Below, one piece after another: positions 1 through 9,412 of a DNA stretch of 64,000 bases. The DNA is from Pseudorasbora parva (lineage: Eukaryota > Chordata > Actinopteri > Cypriniformes > Gobionidae): positions 53,944,806-54,008,805 of the forward strand of contig NC_090173.1 of the NCBI RefSeq assembly GCF_024679245.1. Reading direction: 5' to 3'. Within the stretch, counting starts at the first letter, position 1; each line of letters begins with the position of its first letter. The translations under genes and the position numbers were made by a program. The notes beneath the pieces are model-generated. The model saw only the letters and a list, made by a program, of their open reading frames with translations. It made no database searches and had not been told where the DNA came from.

Positions 1-1
1 G

Positions 2-1615
2 AAGAAGGATGGGGGCTTACGCCCGATATTAGATCTGCGGCTATTAAATCGCTCGGTGGCCAAGCTCAAATTCAAGATGCTTACACTCAGACAGATTGTA
101 ACGCAGGTCAAATCGGAGGATTGGTTTGTCACCATAGACCTCAAAGATGCGTATTTTCATGTCTCCATCCTTCCACATCACAGGAAGTTCCTGAGGTTTG
201 CCTTCGGGGGAGAGGCATACCAATATCGTGTACTTCCCTTCGGTCTAGCACTGTCACCCCGCACGTTCACCAAGTGTGTGGATGCAGCTCTGGCGCCGCT
301 GCGTCTACAGGGCATCCGCATTCTGAACTATATCGACGACTGGCTGATTCTAGCGAATACAGAGCAGATGGCGGTTCAGCATCGAGATGCTGTTCTTGCC
401 CATATGTCGAAGCTGGGGTTGAGGCTGAACGCCAAGAAGAGTGTGCTTTCTCCGGCTCAGAGAACCACTTTTCTGGGTGTGAACTGGGACTCGGTAATTA
501 TGCGGGCGCAATTATCGCCAACACGCATAGCATCGATCCTGGCAGCCGCCAAAGAACAGAAGCTAGGCCGAGCCGTCACTGTGAAACAGTTCCAGAAACT
601 GTTAGGTCTCATGGCAGCAGCGTCCAACGTGATACCTCTTGGCCTACTGTACATGAGGCCACTGCAGTGGTGGCTCAAAACGAAAGGGTTCTCCCCGAGG
701 GGAAATCCGCTCCACACGATCAAAGTCACGCGGCGATGCCTACGTGCTCTGGTCATGTGGAAAAACCCGGGGTTTTTATCTCAGGGTCCCGTGTTGGGAG
801 CTCATGTTCGTCGCGTAACGCTAACGACAGATGCCTCTCTCACGGGCTGGGGGGCGACCATGAGTGGTCGCTCGTCCCAGGGTCTATGGCAGGAACATCA
901 GCGGCACTGGCACATAAATCGGCTAGAGATGCTCGCAGTGTTTCTTGCATTGAAACAGTTCCTGCCCGACCTCAGGGGCCACCACGTACTAGTCAGAACA
1001 GACAACACGTCCGTGGTTGCCTATATAAATCACCAGGGGGGTCTGAGGTCTCGTCCGTTGGACAAATTGGCACATCGGATCCTCCTGTGGGCCCAAGGGA
1101 AATTGCTGTCAATCAGGGCAGTATATATCCCGGGGGCCCTGAATCAGGAAACAGACAGCCTGTCGAGACAGGGGCCGAGGCCCGGGGAATGGAGACTCCA
1201 CCCAGAGGTGGTGGAGCTCCTTTGGAAGGTTTATGGGAAAGCAGAGATAGACCTGTTTGCTTCGGCGGAGAATTCTCACTGCCCGCAGTGGTTTTCTCTG
1301 ACCCATCCGGCCCCGCTGGGGCTGGATGCCATGGTACAGGAGTGGCCGAGGCTGCCTCTGTACGCCTTCCCCCCGATTGTCTTGCTTCCAGGAGTTCTGG
1401 AGAGGGTACGCCGGGACGGGGCCCAGGTACTTCTAGTGGCTCCGAACTGGCCGACCCGAGTATGGTTTTCGGACCTGATATCTCTCCTGGAAGGCTCTCC
1501 GATGGAGATTCCGACCAGGAGGGATCTACTCTCTCAGGCGGGCGGGAGATTCCTGCACCCACGCCCGGAGATGTGGAAACTGTGGGCCTGGCCTCTGAGG
1601 GGGCTAGGCTCATAG
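2..1615 (+). CDS. DIRS-type retrotransposon polyprotein: reverse transcriptase, RNase H, methyltransferase-like region (5' partial)
   Basis: This frame is open from the first bases of the window, so the N-terminus lies outside it. It opens with the RT motif KKDGGLRPILDLR. The catalytic YIDD box is at 329-340. An RNase H domain follows, with TDAS (about 830) and RTDNTS (about 995). After that comes the DLFAS...WFS region typical of the methyltransferase-like segment of DIRS1-like elements. Families with this order copy an RNA template into DNA and integrate through a tyrosine recombinase rather than a DDE integrase, and that recombinase follows here in another frame. There are no internal stops or frameshifts, so decay is slight. 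The first ATG (56) is inside the RT domain and is not the true start. Assignment to DIRS rests on RT plus recombinase order and the 3' complementary repeats. Confidence 0.9.
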   Translation, partial: KKDGGLRPILDLRLLNRSVAKLKFKMLTLRQIVTQVKSEDWFVTIDLKDAYFHVSILPHHRKFLRFAFGGEAYQYRVLPFGLALSPRTFTKCVDAALAPLRLQGIRILNYIDDWLILANTEQMAVQHRDAVLAHMSKLGLRLNAKKSVLSPAQRTTFLGVNWDSVIMRAQLSPTRIASILAAAKEQKLGRAVTVKQFQKLLGLMAAASNVIPLGLLYMRPLQWWLKTKGFSPRGNPLHTIKVTRRCLRALVMWKNPGFLSQGPVLGAHVRRVTLTTDASLTGWGATMSGRSSQGLWQEHQRHWHINRLEMLAVFLALKQFLPDLRGHHVLVRTDNTSVVAYINHQGGLRSRPLDKLAHRILLWAQGKLLSIRAVYIPGALNQETDSLSRQGPRPGEWRLHPEVVELLWKVYGKAEIDLFASAENSHCPQWFSLTHPAPLGLDAMVQEWPRLPLYAFPPIVLLPGVLERVRRDGAQVLLVAPNWPTRVWFSDLISLLEGSPMEIPTRRDLLSQAGGRFLHPRPEMWKLWAWPLRGLGS

Positions 1616-2616
1616 AGGAAGGTCTCTCGGCCGAGGTCGTAGAGACCATCCTACACTCCAGAGCTCCATCCACAAGGAAGCTGTACGCTTTGAAATGGAG
1701 ACTTTTCTCAGCATGGTGCAGAGAACGCCAGTGGGACCCAGTTAACTGCCCGGTTGGTACAGTGCTGGAGTTCCTGCAGGCAAGGTTCTCGGCAGGGTTG
1801 ACCCCCTCCACACTAAAGGTGTACGTGGCGGCCTTGGGTGCCTTCCACGTCCCTTTCAGTGGAGTGTCTTTGGGAAGACACCCTCTAATTACACGCTTCC
1901 TTCGTGGCACATTAAGGTTGAGGCCAGTTATGCACTCGAGGGTCCCAGCATGGGACTTGGCCGTTGTTTTGAGGGGCTTGTCCGGACCACCGTTCGAACC
2001 TCTGGAGGAGGTTTCGGATAAGTTCCTCACCTTAAAAACCATTTTCCTCTTGGCCATTTCGTCTCTTAAAAGAATAGGAGATATTCAGTCCCTGTCAGTA
2101 GGGCCCTCATGTTTAGAGTTTGCGCCAGGGATGGTGAAAGCATTTCTGCATCCCAGGCCGGGTTATGTCCCCAAGGTTCCTACGAGCCCACGGGGCCCCA
2201 TCACTCTACAAGCCTTCTGTCCTCCTCCGTTTATGACGTCAGACCAGGAAAGGTTAAATCTGCTGTGTCCTGTGAGGGCACTGGATACTTATGTCCACAG
2301 AGCTGCCCTGTGGAGGAAATCTGAACAATTGTTTGTCTGTTTTGGACCCCCTAAGAAGGGGGCCCCAGTATCCAAGCAGAGGATGAGCAAGTGGGTGGCC
2401 GAGGCCATCTCACTTGCTTATGAAGCTACCGGGCAGCCATCTCCACTGGCTGTCCGGGCGCACTCAACCAGGGGTATGGCTGCTTCTAAAGCACTCTTGT
2501 CGGGGGCTTCCCTCCATGATATCTGCAACGCGGCCGGATGGTCCTCTCCTTCTACCTTCGTCAGGTTCTACGAACTAGACCTGGCATCTACAGTAGGGGC
2601 ACAGGTTCTCTCGTAA
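1606..2616 (+). CDS. DIRS-type tyrosine recombinase
   Basis: This frame is +1 relative to the window and overlaps the end of the RT frame. The N-terminal SAM-like part includes STRKLYALKW and the LTPSTLKVYVAALGAFH region. The catalytic residues of the tyrosine recombinase family are all present: first Arg in KRIGD (codon 2071), H-x-x-R in HSTRG (2461-2472), and the nucleophile Tyr in RFYELD (codon 2569). By family knowledge it joins the circular DNA copy to the host genome. No ATG sits near the domain start. The same frame is open back to 121 through the RT region, so expression probably depends on overlap, frameshift or re-initiation. The start given is where recognisable recombinase sequence begins, not a proven start codon. 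Confidence 0.88.
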   Translation, partial: RLIEEGLSAEVVETILHSRAPSTRKLYALKWRLFSAWCRERQWDPVNCPVGTVLEFLQARFSAGLTPSTLKVYVAALGAFHVPFSGVSLGRHPLITRFLRGTLRLRPVMHSRVPAWDLAVVLRGLSGPPFEPLEEVSDKFLTLKTIFLLAISSLKRIGDIQSLSVGPSCLEFAPGMVKAFLHPRPGYVPKVPTSPRGPITLQAFCPPPFMTSDQERLNLLCPVRALDTYVHRAALWRKSEQLFVCFGPPKKGAPVSKQRMSKWVAEAISLAYEATGQPSPLAVRAHSTRGMAASKALLSGASLHDICNAAGWSSPSTFVRFYELDLASTVGAQVLS

Positions 2617-3040
2617 CCGTGTGCGCTTCGGCTTCACACATACGAGACACTTGGTCCTATGGCGATGTGGGTATAAGCGTTCTCACAGCGTTTCGACGCA
2701 GCTCGAGTTCCCCGAAAGGGAACGTCTCAGGTTACGTATGTAACCCTAGTTCCCTGAGGGAACGAGACGCTGCGTCGCTCTGCCATACTCCCGGCGTGTC
2801 CGTGATCACTTACTTCAGGCTTTATCAGAAGTTAGTTCCTGTTTGTTTTCACGGACGTTTTATAGCTTCCGGTCGATGACGTCATCACGCCGACGATCGA
2901 TCTTTTTTCCGATGGAATGGTTCTACAGGCGCTTCACGACGCATTAACGCAGAGGCGTTCTCACAGCGTTTCGACGCAGCGCCTCGTTCCCTCAGGGAAC
3001 TAGGGTTACATACGTAACCTGAGACGTTTGTAATCATTTT
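2617..3040 (+). mobile_element. DIRS element 3' end with internal complementary region
   Basis: The non-coding right end follows the recombinase stop. A 54-bp segment at 2723-2776 is repeated inverted at 2973-3026 with one mismatch. A 25-bp block beginning GCGTTCTCACAG occurs directly repeated near 2679 and 2955, just before each arm. DIRS elements end in inverted repeats plus an internal complementary region that templates the circular intermediate, and this layout fits. The outer boundary is set near 3030 because the complementarity stops there. The left terminal repeat is outside the window. Confidence 0.8.
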
Positions 3041-4448
3041 TGACCACTGCAGAACACCATACGGTTGCTTTGCTATTATTAAGATGCATTTCTAGACTTG
3101 TATTTCCTTAAAATGCTGGCAAGTATTTAGAAGAGCAATATATTTCATCGCCGCTCAAACAAATTAAAATAAAAACACTTAAACATTTGAATTGGTCCGT
3201 TATTTATAGCAGCATTTATTATCATACCAAGCATATGACATTTTATTTACAGCATACAATGATGTTACGGACCTCGTGAGCGCCGCGTTCCCGATCACAG
3301 AACTCTCCTCTCCACCGTGGCGTGAATAAATCACAATCCGAATGCACGAGTTTTAGGTTTTATCCTATAGTTTTATCACTGAGGTGACATGCACATGTGC
3401 ACTTTTATTTTGTCGGATTTCCATGAGTGAAACAGGCGAAGGGCGCATGACATACGTCACGACCAAACGTTAGCGATTGGTTATGGCAGATCCAGAGTGG
3501 CTTAGGGCAGATCCAATAGTTTTAAACCTCAACAGGGTGCCCACCTTCACGGAAATAAACGCTTTTCAATGGAGAGTGGCTAGACTATATGTACAAATGA
3601 AATGTACGAGAGTCTGGTAAAACCAGGCTAGAGAAAACATTCCTGTTAAAAACAACAAACACAACAGCAATACATTTCAGCCAAGATGTGTCTATTAACT
3701 TGCATACATGTATTTTTTGTTTTTTTTTGTTGTCCCAATTTTGTATACCTGCAAGGCAGGGGTGGGATGTTAATATGAGATACTCAACTCTGGTTAAAAC
3801 TTTTGTAGACACAGCTTTTATGACAGACTATTGCATTATCAACTGGATAAGGGGGCTATAATACACGATAACCTAGTTGAAATAAATGGGTCGACTCGTT
3901 ACCTCCAATCCACACTGGCCGAGTTTTTCGGCCGGCTAAATAAATACATTTGCTGCCCTTATTTTAATAAAGCTGTCTGCTAACGTTACTTGCTCCATAA
4001 AACAAAATATTACGTCAGATCACCTAAGGAATGAAGCCGCAGGGGTTAAGTTCAAATTAAGAAATAAAGACCCCAGGCTTTTAACATTTCAGTAAATTAA
4101 AACAATACTTTCATTTATATTTGTATTCCTCGGCCGTTGGATGGGCTAGGCCATAGACATAATATACGTTGATGCCTCATAGACTGACGCTGCCTATTGG
4201 AGCGGACGTATCAGCGCGGCGCCATCGTGGATGGGTCCTCAATGCCCGCCCCCCGCATTTATATCTACTGAAGAAGATGTATTCTCAACTACAATGATCA
4301 TAACTCTCCGAGTTTTTACCGGATTTTCACACGATTTGGTTTGTTACAAACTGCAGAGACTTAGTTATGATACAGGATGCTGTCACACATTGAACAATTC
4401 TGCTTCCATGTAGAAAGGCTTTGTATTACAGGCTTTAACTAAGACATA
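3041..4448. other. AT-rich non-coding stretch, nothing recognised
   Basis: No coding frame with recognisable motifs was found. Short frames such as the one at 3585-3812 on the minus strand have no domain character. The segment around 4150-4225 resembles a short fragment of dispersed fish repeat, but I cannot delimit it. Confidence 0.5.
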
Positions 4449-4521
4449 TGGTAGACTAGGGCTGGGCGATATGACGAAATATATCGTCTGGACGATAGAA
4501 AATGTCTATCGTTTTATATTA

Positions 4522-5159
4522 GGCCGGAGACACACTGCAAGCGTGGCGTTTCTGCTGCGTGTCAGCCGCGGGGCGACTGCCAGGCGTTTTCTCTGTCTTT
4601 GCACACCAGAAGCGTGTCTGACGCGGCGCTGCTGCTGCTGGGAAGCCCTATACTTCATGTTAAATATAAATATATTGCCTATTGATACAGCAAAGACAAC
4701 GTCGGCAGTAGCCTATTGACCATATATATGGTATTGACGGCAAAATAGGCTATAGAATATTTCGTTCTGTATTGACAGGTTTAATATTTCAAAATCGATA
4801 ATTATGTTGTTTTTTATTATTACAAGTAGGCCTATATCTGCATTTATGTTAACCTAAAGACTTTCAAACATGAAATGTCATTTATTAATATGTATTCGTG
4901 TCAAAATGGCATATAAACATCTTTTCCTATGCTGTTTTGCCTAGAAACGCTTCCAACACGCTCGCGTGTCACGTGAAAAATAGGCGTCTCTTCTATTTGA
5001 AGCATGCACGCGTTTTCCGCGCGGCTCGGACCGCGCGTGAGCCGCGCGGCTGTAGCAGGCAGTATGCAAGCGCTAACCGGTTAACACGGGAGCCGAAATA
5101 AAAACGGACACGCCACGCAGCCGAGACGCTCACGACACGCTTGCAGTGTGTCCCCGGCC
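4522..5159. repeat. TTA-flanked TIR unit 1 of 3 (PIF/Harbinger-like MITE)
   Basis: A 638-bp unit bounded by GGCCGG(A/G)GACACACTGC in inverted orientation. It is preceded by TTA (4519-4521) and followed by TTA (5160-5162). A 3-bp TTA target and GG-starting termini suggest a PIF/Harbinger-type non-autonomous element; no transposase is present. The short reading frames inside recur in the other units because of the repeat and are not genes. Confidence 0.7.
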
Positions 5160-5162
5160 TTA

Positions 5163-5804
5163 GGCCGGAGACACACTGCAAGCGTGGCGTTTCTGCTGCG
5201 TGTCAGCCGCGGGGCGGCTGCGCAGGGTTTTCTCTGTCTTTGCACACCAGAAGCGTGTCTGACGCGGCGCTGCTGCTGCTGGGAAGCCCTATACTTCATG
5301 TTAAATATAAATAGATTGCCTATTGATACAGCAAAGACAACGTCGGCAGTAGCCTATTGACCATACATATATATGGCATTGACGGCAAAATAGGCTACAG
5401 AATATTTCGTTCTGTATTGACAGGTTTAATATTTCAAAACGATAATTATGTTGTTTTCTGTTATTACAAGTAGGCCTATATCTGCATTTATGTTAACCTA
5501 CAGACTTTCAAACATGAAAATGTAATTTATTAATATGTATTCGTGTCAAAATGGCATATAAACTCCTTTTCCTATGCTGTTTTGCCTAGAAACGCTTCCA
5601 ACACGCTAGCGTGTCGCGTGAAAAATAGGCGACTCTTCTATTTGAAGCATGCACGCGTTTTCCACGCGGCTCGGACCGCGCGTGAGTTGCGCGGCTGACG
5701 TAGGCAGTATGCAAGCGCTAACCGGTTAACATGGGAGCCGAAATAAAAACGGACACGCCACGCACCCGAGACGCTCACGACACGCTTGCAGTGTGTCCCC
5801 GGCC
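5163..5804. repeat. TTA-flanked TIR unit 2 of 3
   Basis: A 642-bp copy of the preceding unit with the same inverted ends. It is separated from its neighbours only by TTA at 5160-5162 and TTA at 5805-5807. It differs from unit 1 by scattered substitutions and small indels. Confidence 0.7.
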
Positions 5805-5807
5805 TTA

Positions 5808-6419
5808 GGCCGGAGACACACTGCAAGCGTGGCGTTTCTGCTGCGTGTCAGCCGCGGGGCGGCTGCGCAGGGTTTTCTCTGTCTTTGCACACCAGAAGCG
5901 TGTCTGACGCGGCGCTGCTGCTGCTGGGAAGCCCTATACTTCATGTTAAATATAAATAGATTGCCTATTGATACAGCAAAGACTACGTCGGCAGTAGCCT
6001 ATTGACCATATATATGGTATTGACGGCAAAATAGGCTACAGAATATTTCGTTCTGTATTGACAGGTTTAATATTTCAAAATCGATAATTATGTTGTTTTT
6101 TATTATTACAAGTAGGCCTATATCTGCATTTATGTTAACCTACAGACTTTCAAACATGAAAATGTCATGTATTAATATGTATTCGTGTCAAAATGGCATA
6201 TAAACATCTTTTCCTATGCTATTTTGCCTAGAAACGCTTCCAACACGCTCGCGTCGCGTGAAAAATAGGCGTCTCTTCTATTTGAAGCATGCACGCGTTT
6301 TCCGCACGGCTGACGCAGGCAGTATGCAAGTGCTAACCGGTTAACATGGGAGCCGAAATAAAAACGGACACGCCACGCAGCCGAGACGCTCACGACACGC
6401 TTGCAGTGTGTCCCCGGCC
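5808..6419. repeat. TTA-flanked TIR unit 3 of 3
   Basis: A 612-bp copy, shorter than units 1 and 2 because of small deletions around 6254 and 6305 in the GC-rich region near its right end. Its right flank reads ATA (6420-6422) instead of TTA, so the outer target site of the array is imperfect. Confidence 0.7.
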
Positions 6420-6698
6420 ATAGGCTCTATCGCTTACGCCACGATAAGGCGTTTATGGCAGAATTTTACGTCAAGCTACTCACGCCACGGCATGCCCATG
6501 CACGCTGTTATACATAAACAAACATGGAGGAAGACGGTAGTAAACACGGTTCAGACCAGGGTAATTCTCAGAGTAATTATGCCAGAGTGGTGGCATAAGC
6601 GCTCAAAACAAACTTCAGACACAGACGCTGCAACGGGCTTTTACGCATGGCACACCATATAACGTTAGCCATATATTGAAATATTTTAATGGCAGGTG

Positions 6699-6838
6699 TA
6701 GGGATGGCGAAAACTAAACATTTTCTTGACCAACCACCGAGCCTCATTAGCCGGTTGAAACCGGTTAACCGATTAGTTTAAAATATGCTGCGCTATTTGA
6801 AATAACAGCCGTGAGCCGCACACACTCTCTCTCTCTCG

Positions 6839-6877
<39 letters not shown>

Positions 6878-7566
6878 TACTAGCGCTGCCGCCTCCCTTC
6901 CACTCACGTCACTTTTTTAAAATCCCCTTTTTTAAAATTTTAAGAGTCCCGCAAACGCGCCGCCGAGGAGCTTGTTTGTAATCTAAGGACAATGGCTCCT
7001 TAGTTTCGAAATGGTTTGGGTACAAGGTGATCGCGTTGAAAATAAAGGCATTTGTCTAGCGTTCGAAAGCTCATTTGAAACATTGCCGTGGCTCATTTAA
7101 GAAAATGACAGCTCCGAAGAGATGCCGCTTTAGTTCGAGGTAGTGCTAACAATAATAAAGAAAGACGATCAACACCTTATGTGTTACCACTGAAATGTAG
7201 ATGTAATATATTTCCAAATGTAAGCCCATCTTAAGCGGAATGACGCTTCAAACTGTCGTCTGCCCTGACTCTAACCTCAAGTGTTTACTTTTTGCAAACC
7301 TTGTGAGCGCGCAAACCCAAACGCTGTGACCTCGCGCCAGATGTTTTTATTGGTTTATTAAGTACAAACAGGAGAGTTATGAAAAATTGAGTGCGAGGGA
7401 TGTGTTCACTTCACACAAAAAGATTTTGGAATGAGAAGGCCAACTGTAGTAGCGTTTAGTCCACTGTCTATAATAGCCTAATTTAGAGATCACTTTTTTT
7501 TTAACCGACAACTTTGATCGGTTAACGTTGATACGGTCAACCATCGGTCATCCGTTAACATCCCTA
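6699..7566. mobile_element. Second hAT-like element nested in the first
   Basis: The ends read TAGGGATG (6699-6706) and CATCCCTA (7559-7566). The flanks are GGCAGGTG (6691-6698) and GGTAGGTG (7567-7574), an 8-bp duplication with one mismatch. Subterminal GGTTAACC-rich sequence is present at both ends. No coding capacity was seen. It includes a CA microsatellite near 6845-6875. Confidence 0.7.
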
Positions 7567-7896
7567 GGTAGGTGTTAACTTTACCAACAGTCTTGCTTGA
7601 AAAAAGGTTCTAAATAAAATAAAAATGTAGTCCATACTACCTTTATTTGTTTTGTATATAATTTCAAACTGCATTTCTACAATTTTGTATAGACTATTCA
7701 TAAACTGAATTAACAGAAAAATTGCTATATCGTTATGTATATCGTTATCGGGATATCAAATGAGCTATATCGGGATATGAAATTTTGGCCATATCGCCCA
7801 GCCCTATGGTAGACTATGACATATTGATAAATGTATAAATGAATGAATTGTATATTTTAATAAAGAAACAAGTTTGATTTTTCCCTTGAATTTATT

Positions 7897-7898
<2 letters not shown>

Positions 7899-7982
<84 letters not shown>

Positions 7983-8012
7983 AAACTCACTCACTCACTC
8001 ACTCACTCACCT
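7899..8012. repeat. Microsatellites (CA)n then (ACTC)n
   Basis: A TC stretch runs into about 37 CA units to 7980, followed by ACTC tetranucleotides around 7986-8010. The apparent His-Thr reading frame here is a simple-repeat artefact. Confidence 0.95.
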
Positions 8013-8496
8013 TCTGTAACACATACAAGCTCCCATATATACTGTACCAGCTCTGAATTATAATTTTTGTAAAGGCCTAAAGTAAACGTTATAACTCCAG
8101 GTCATTCTAGCATCTTACATTACCCTGTCAGGCTTGCAACTGGGACTGGGGAGCTAAAATCCTTTAAAGAGAACTGTTTTGCACAGCTTCTTGCGTATGC
8201 TTGCACTCTGTAACTCCAGGGTAGTTCATTTTACACGTAAGTAACATTAGTCACGATGACATAATTGTATAAATTGTAAAATGACCTAAATTATTGTTCA
8301 ATCTTACTTGTGAAATGTAATCCCATGCGATCTGGTATCAATATTGCGTCGGTTATTGCAACCATAAGCTGCACAAAATACGGCATAACTGCTCTGCGTT
8401 GACTCCGATTGACTCTGAATGCTAGCGTTGAGTGGAGAGACCCAACCAATATGGCGGCGACGCTGGATCACCCTTCAGCACATTGGGGCGTCTACG

Positions 8497-8706
8497 TAAA
8501 GTGCCTTGCGAAAATATCCGGCCCCCTTGAACTTTGAGACCTTTTGCCACATTTCAGGCCTCAAAAATAATGATATGAAACTGTAATTTTTTTGTGAAGA
8601 ATCAACAACAAGTGGGACACAATCATGAAGTGGAACGAAATTTATTGGATATTTCAAACTTTTTTAACAAATCAAAAACTGAAAAATTGGGCGTGCAAAA
8701 TTATTG
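8497..8706. mobile_element. Terminal fragment of a Tc1-like transposon
   Basis: The sequence beginning AAGTGCCTTGCGAAAATATC and continuing through the AATTGGGCGTGCAAAATTAT segment matches, from memory, the terminal inverted repeat region of a widespread fish Tc1-like family. Only about 210 bp remain. The transposase and the opposite end are absent. Confidence 0.6.
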
Positions 8707-8756
8707 TATCTTAATATTGAAGAGTACAGTATAATGCACATATGCACATTGCCTCT

Positions 8757-9052
8757 TGTACATCCCTGGGTATCTTATTATTTAGGACTGTAGTTTACTC
8801 TCATGCTAATTATTTCCAGTCTATATTTAATTCTACAGTATACATCATTTTTATATGATTCTTATAGTCTTACTGTTTAGATTTATTTATTTTATTTCTA
8901 TATTTATGTATATTTTCAGCTGTGTTGTATTTTATTTTATTTTTTTATAATTGCACTGTCCATATAACGGACCTGACTCACATTTCACTGCTGGTTATAT
9001 ATGCCTATATAATTGTGTATGTGACAAATAAATAAAACTTGAACTTGAACTT
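8757..9052 (+). mobile_element. 3' end of a LINE or LINE-mobilised repeat (likely)
   Basis: AT-rich sequence ending in a short tandem ACTTG tail after AATAAATAAAAC, a layout typical of 3' termini of fish non-LTR elements. No coding part is present. The family cannot be named from this tail alone. Confidence 0.4.
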
Positions 9053-9229
9053 AATGTCCCGCTGCCAATTGATATTGTATCCATGTAAAGAAATGGATTC
9101 AACCATAAATATAAACTAAAACTTTACTTTAAATGAAAATAATAATAATTGTAAGCTATTTCAATGATAAAATACACATTAAAGGAACAACAGCAATGCT
9201 AGACTTTCCTCAGTGTGGCTGAGCTGACT

Positions 9230-9262
9230 GCTGTGACATCATCAGTGAGCTCACTGTGACAT
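9230..9262 (+). promoter_or_regulatory. Two TGACATCA boxes upstream of the unknown gene
   Basis: TGACATCA occurs at about 9234 and again at about 9256, roughly 150-180 bp before the first ATG of the gene at 9413. The motif resembles a CRE/AP-1-like half-palindrome. Its paired spacing suggests promoter elements, but function is inferred from motif and position only. Confidence 0.3.
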
Positions 9263-9412
9263 CATAGTGGAGATTCCGTTCAGCACAAAGCTGCAAATCT
9301 GACTCTCGTTCGCTGTCGGTGTTTGAGGAGCGAAGAGATCGAAAGACTTTCGACACTTTCTGCAGATATCCACGACAGATACTGAACCCACTCGCAGCAT
9401 TCAGTGTCTATA

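Larger units (their letters stand above)
4457..7806. mobile_element. Non-autonomous hAT-like element with 8-bp target duplication
   Basis: A perfect 17-bp terminal inverted repeat, TAGGGCTGGGCGATATG, lies at 4457-4473 and, reversed, at 7790-7806. The flanks carry an identical 8-bp direct repeat, TGGTAGAC, at 4449-4456 and 7807-7814, the duplication length made by hAT transposases. The 3350-bp interior has no transposase. It carries three tandem copies of another TIR element (4522-6419) and a second hAT-like insertion (6699-7566). The class is inferred from TSD length and TIR form only. Confidence 0.8.

Noticed and set aside
1113..2057. Antisense 314-codon frame across the DIRS element
   Set aside because: Lies opposite RT/recombinase coding sequence, has no domain, and is explained by GC-rich codons with few antisense stops.
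5148..6005. Repeated 70-codon frames (MSPALGRRHT...)
   Set aside because: The same frame recurs because the TIR unit is repeated; it spans the element junction and has no domain.
9404..9412. GTG start three codons before the ATG of the unknown gene
   Set aside because: Non-ATG initiation is improbable here, with a well-placed ATG at 9413.
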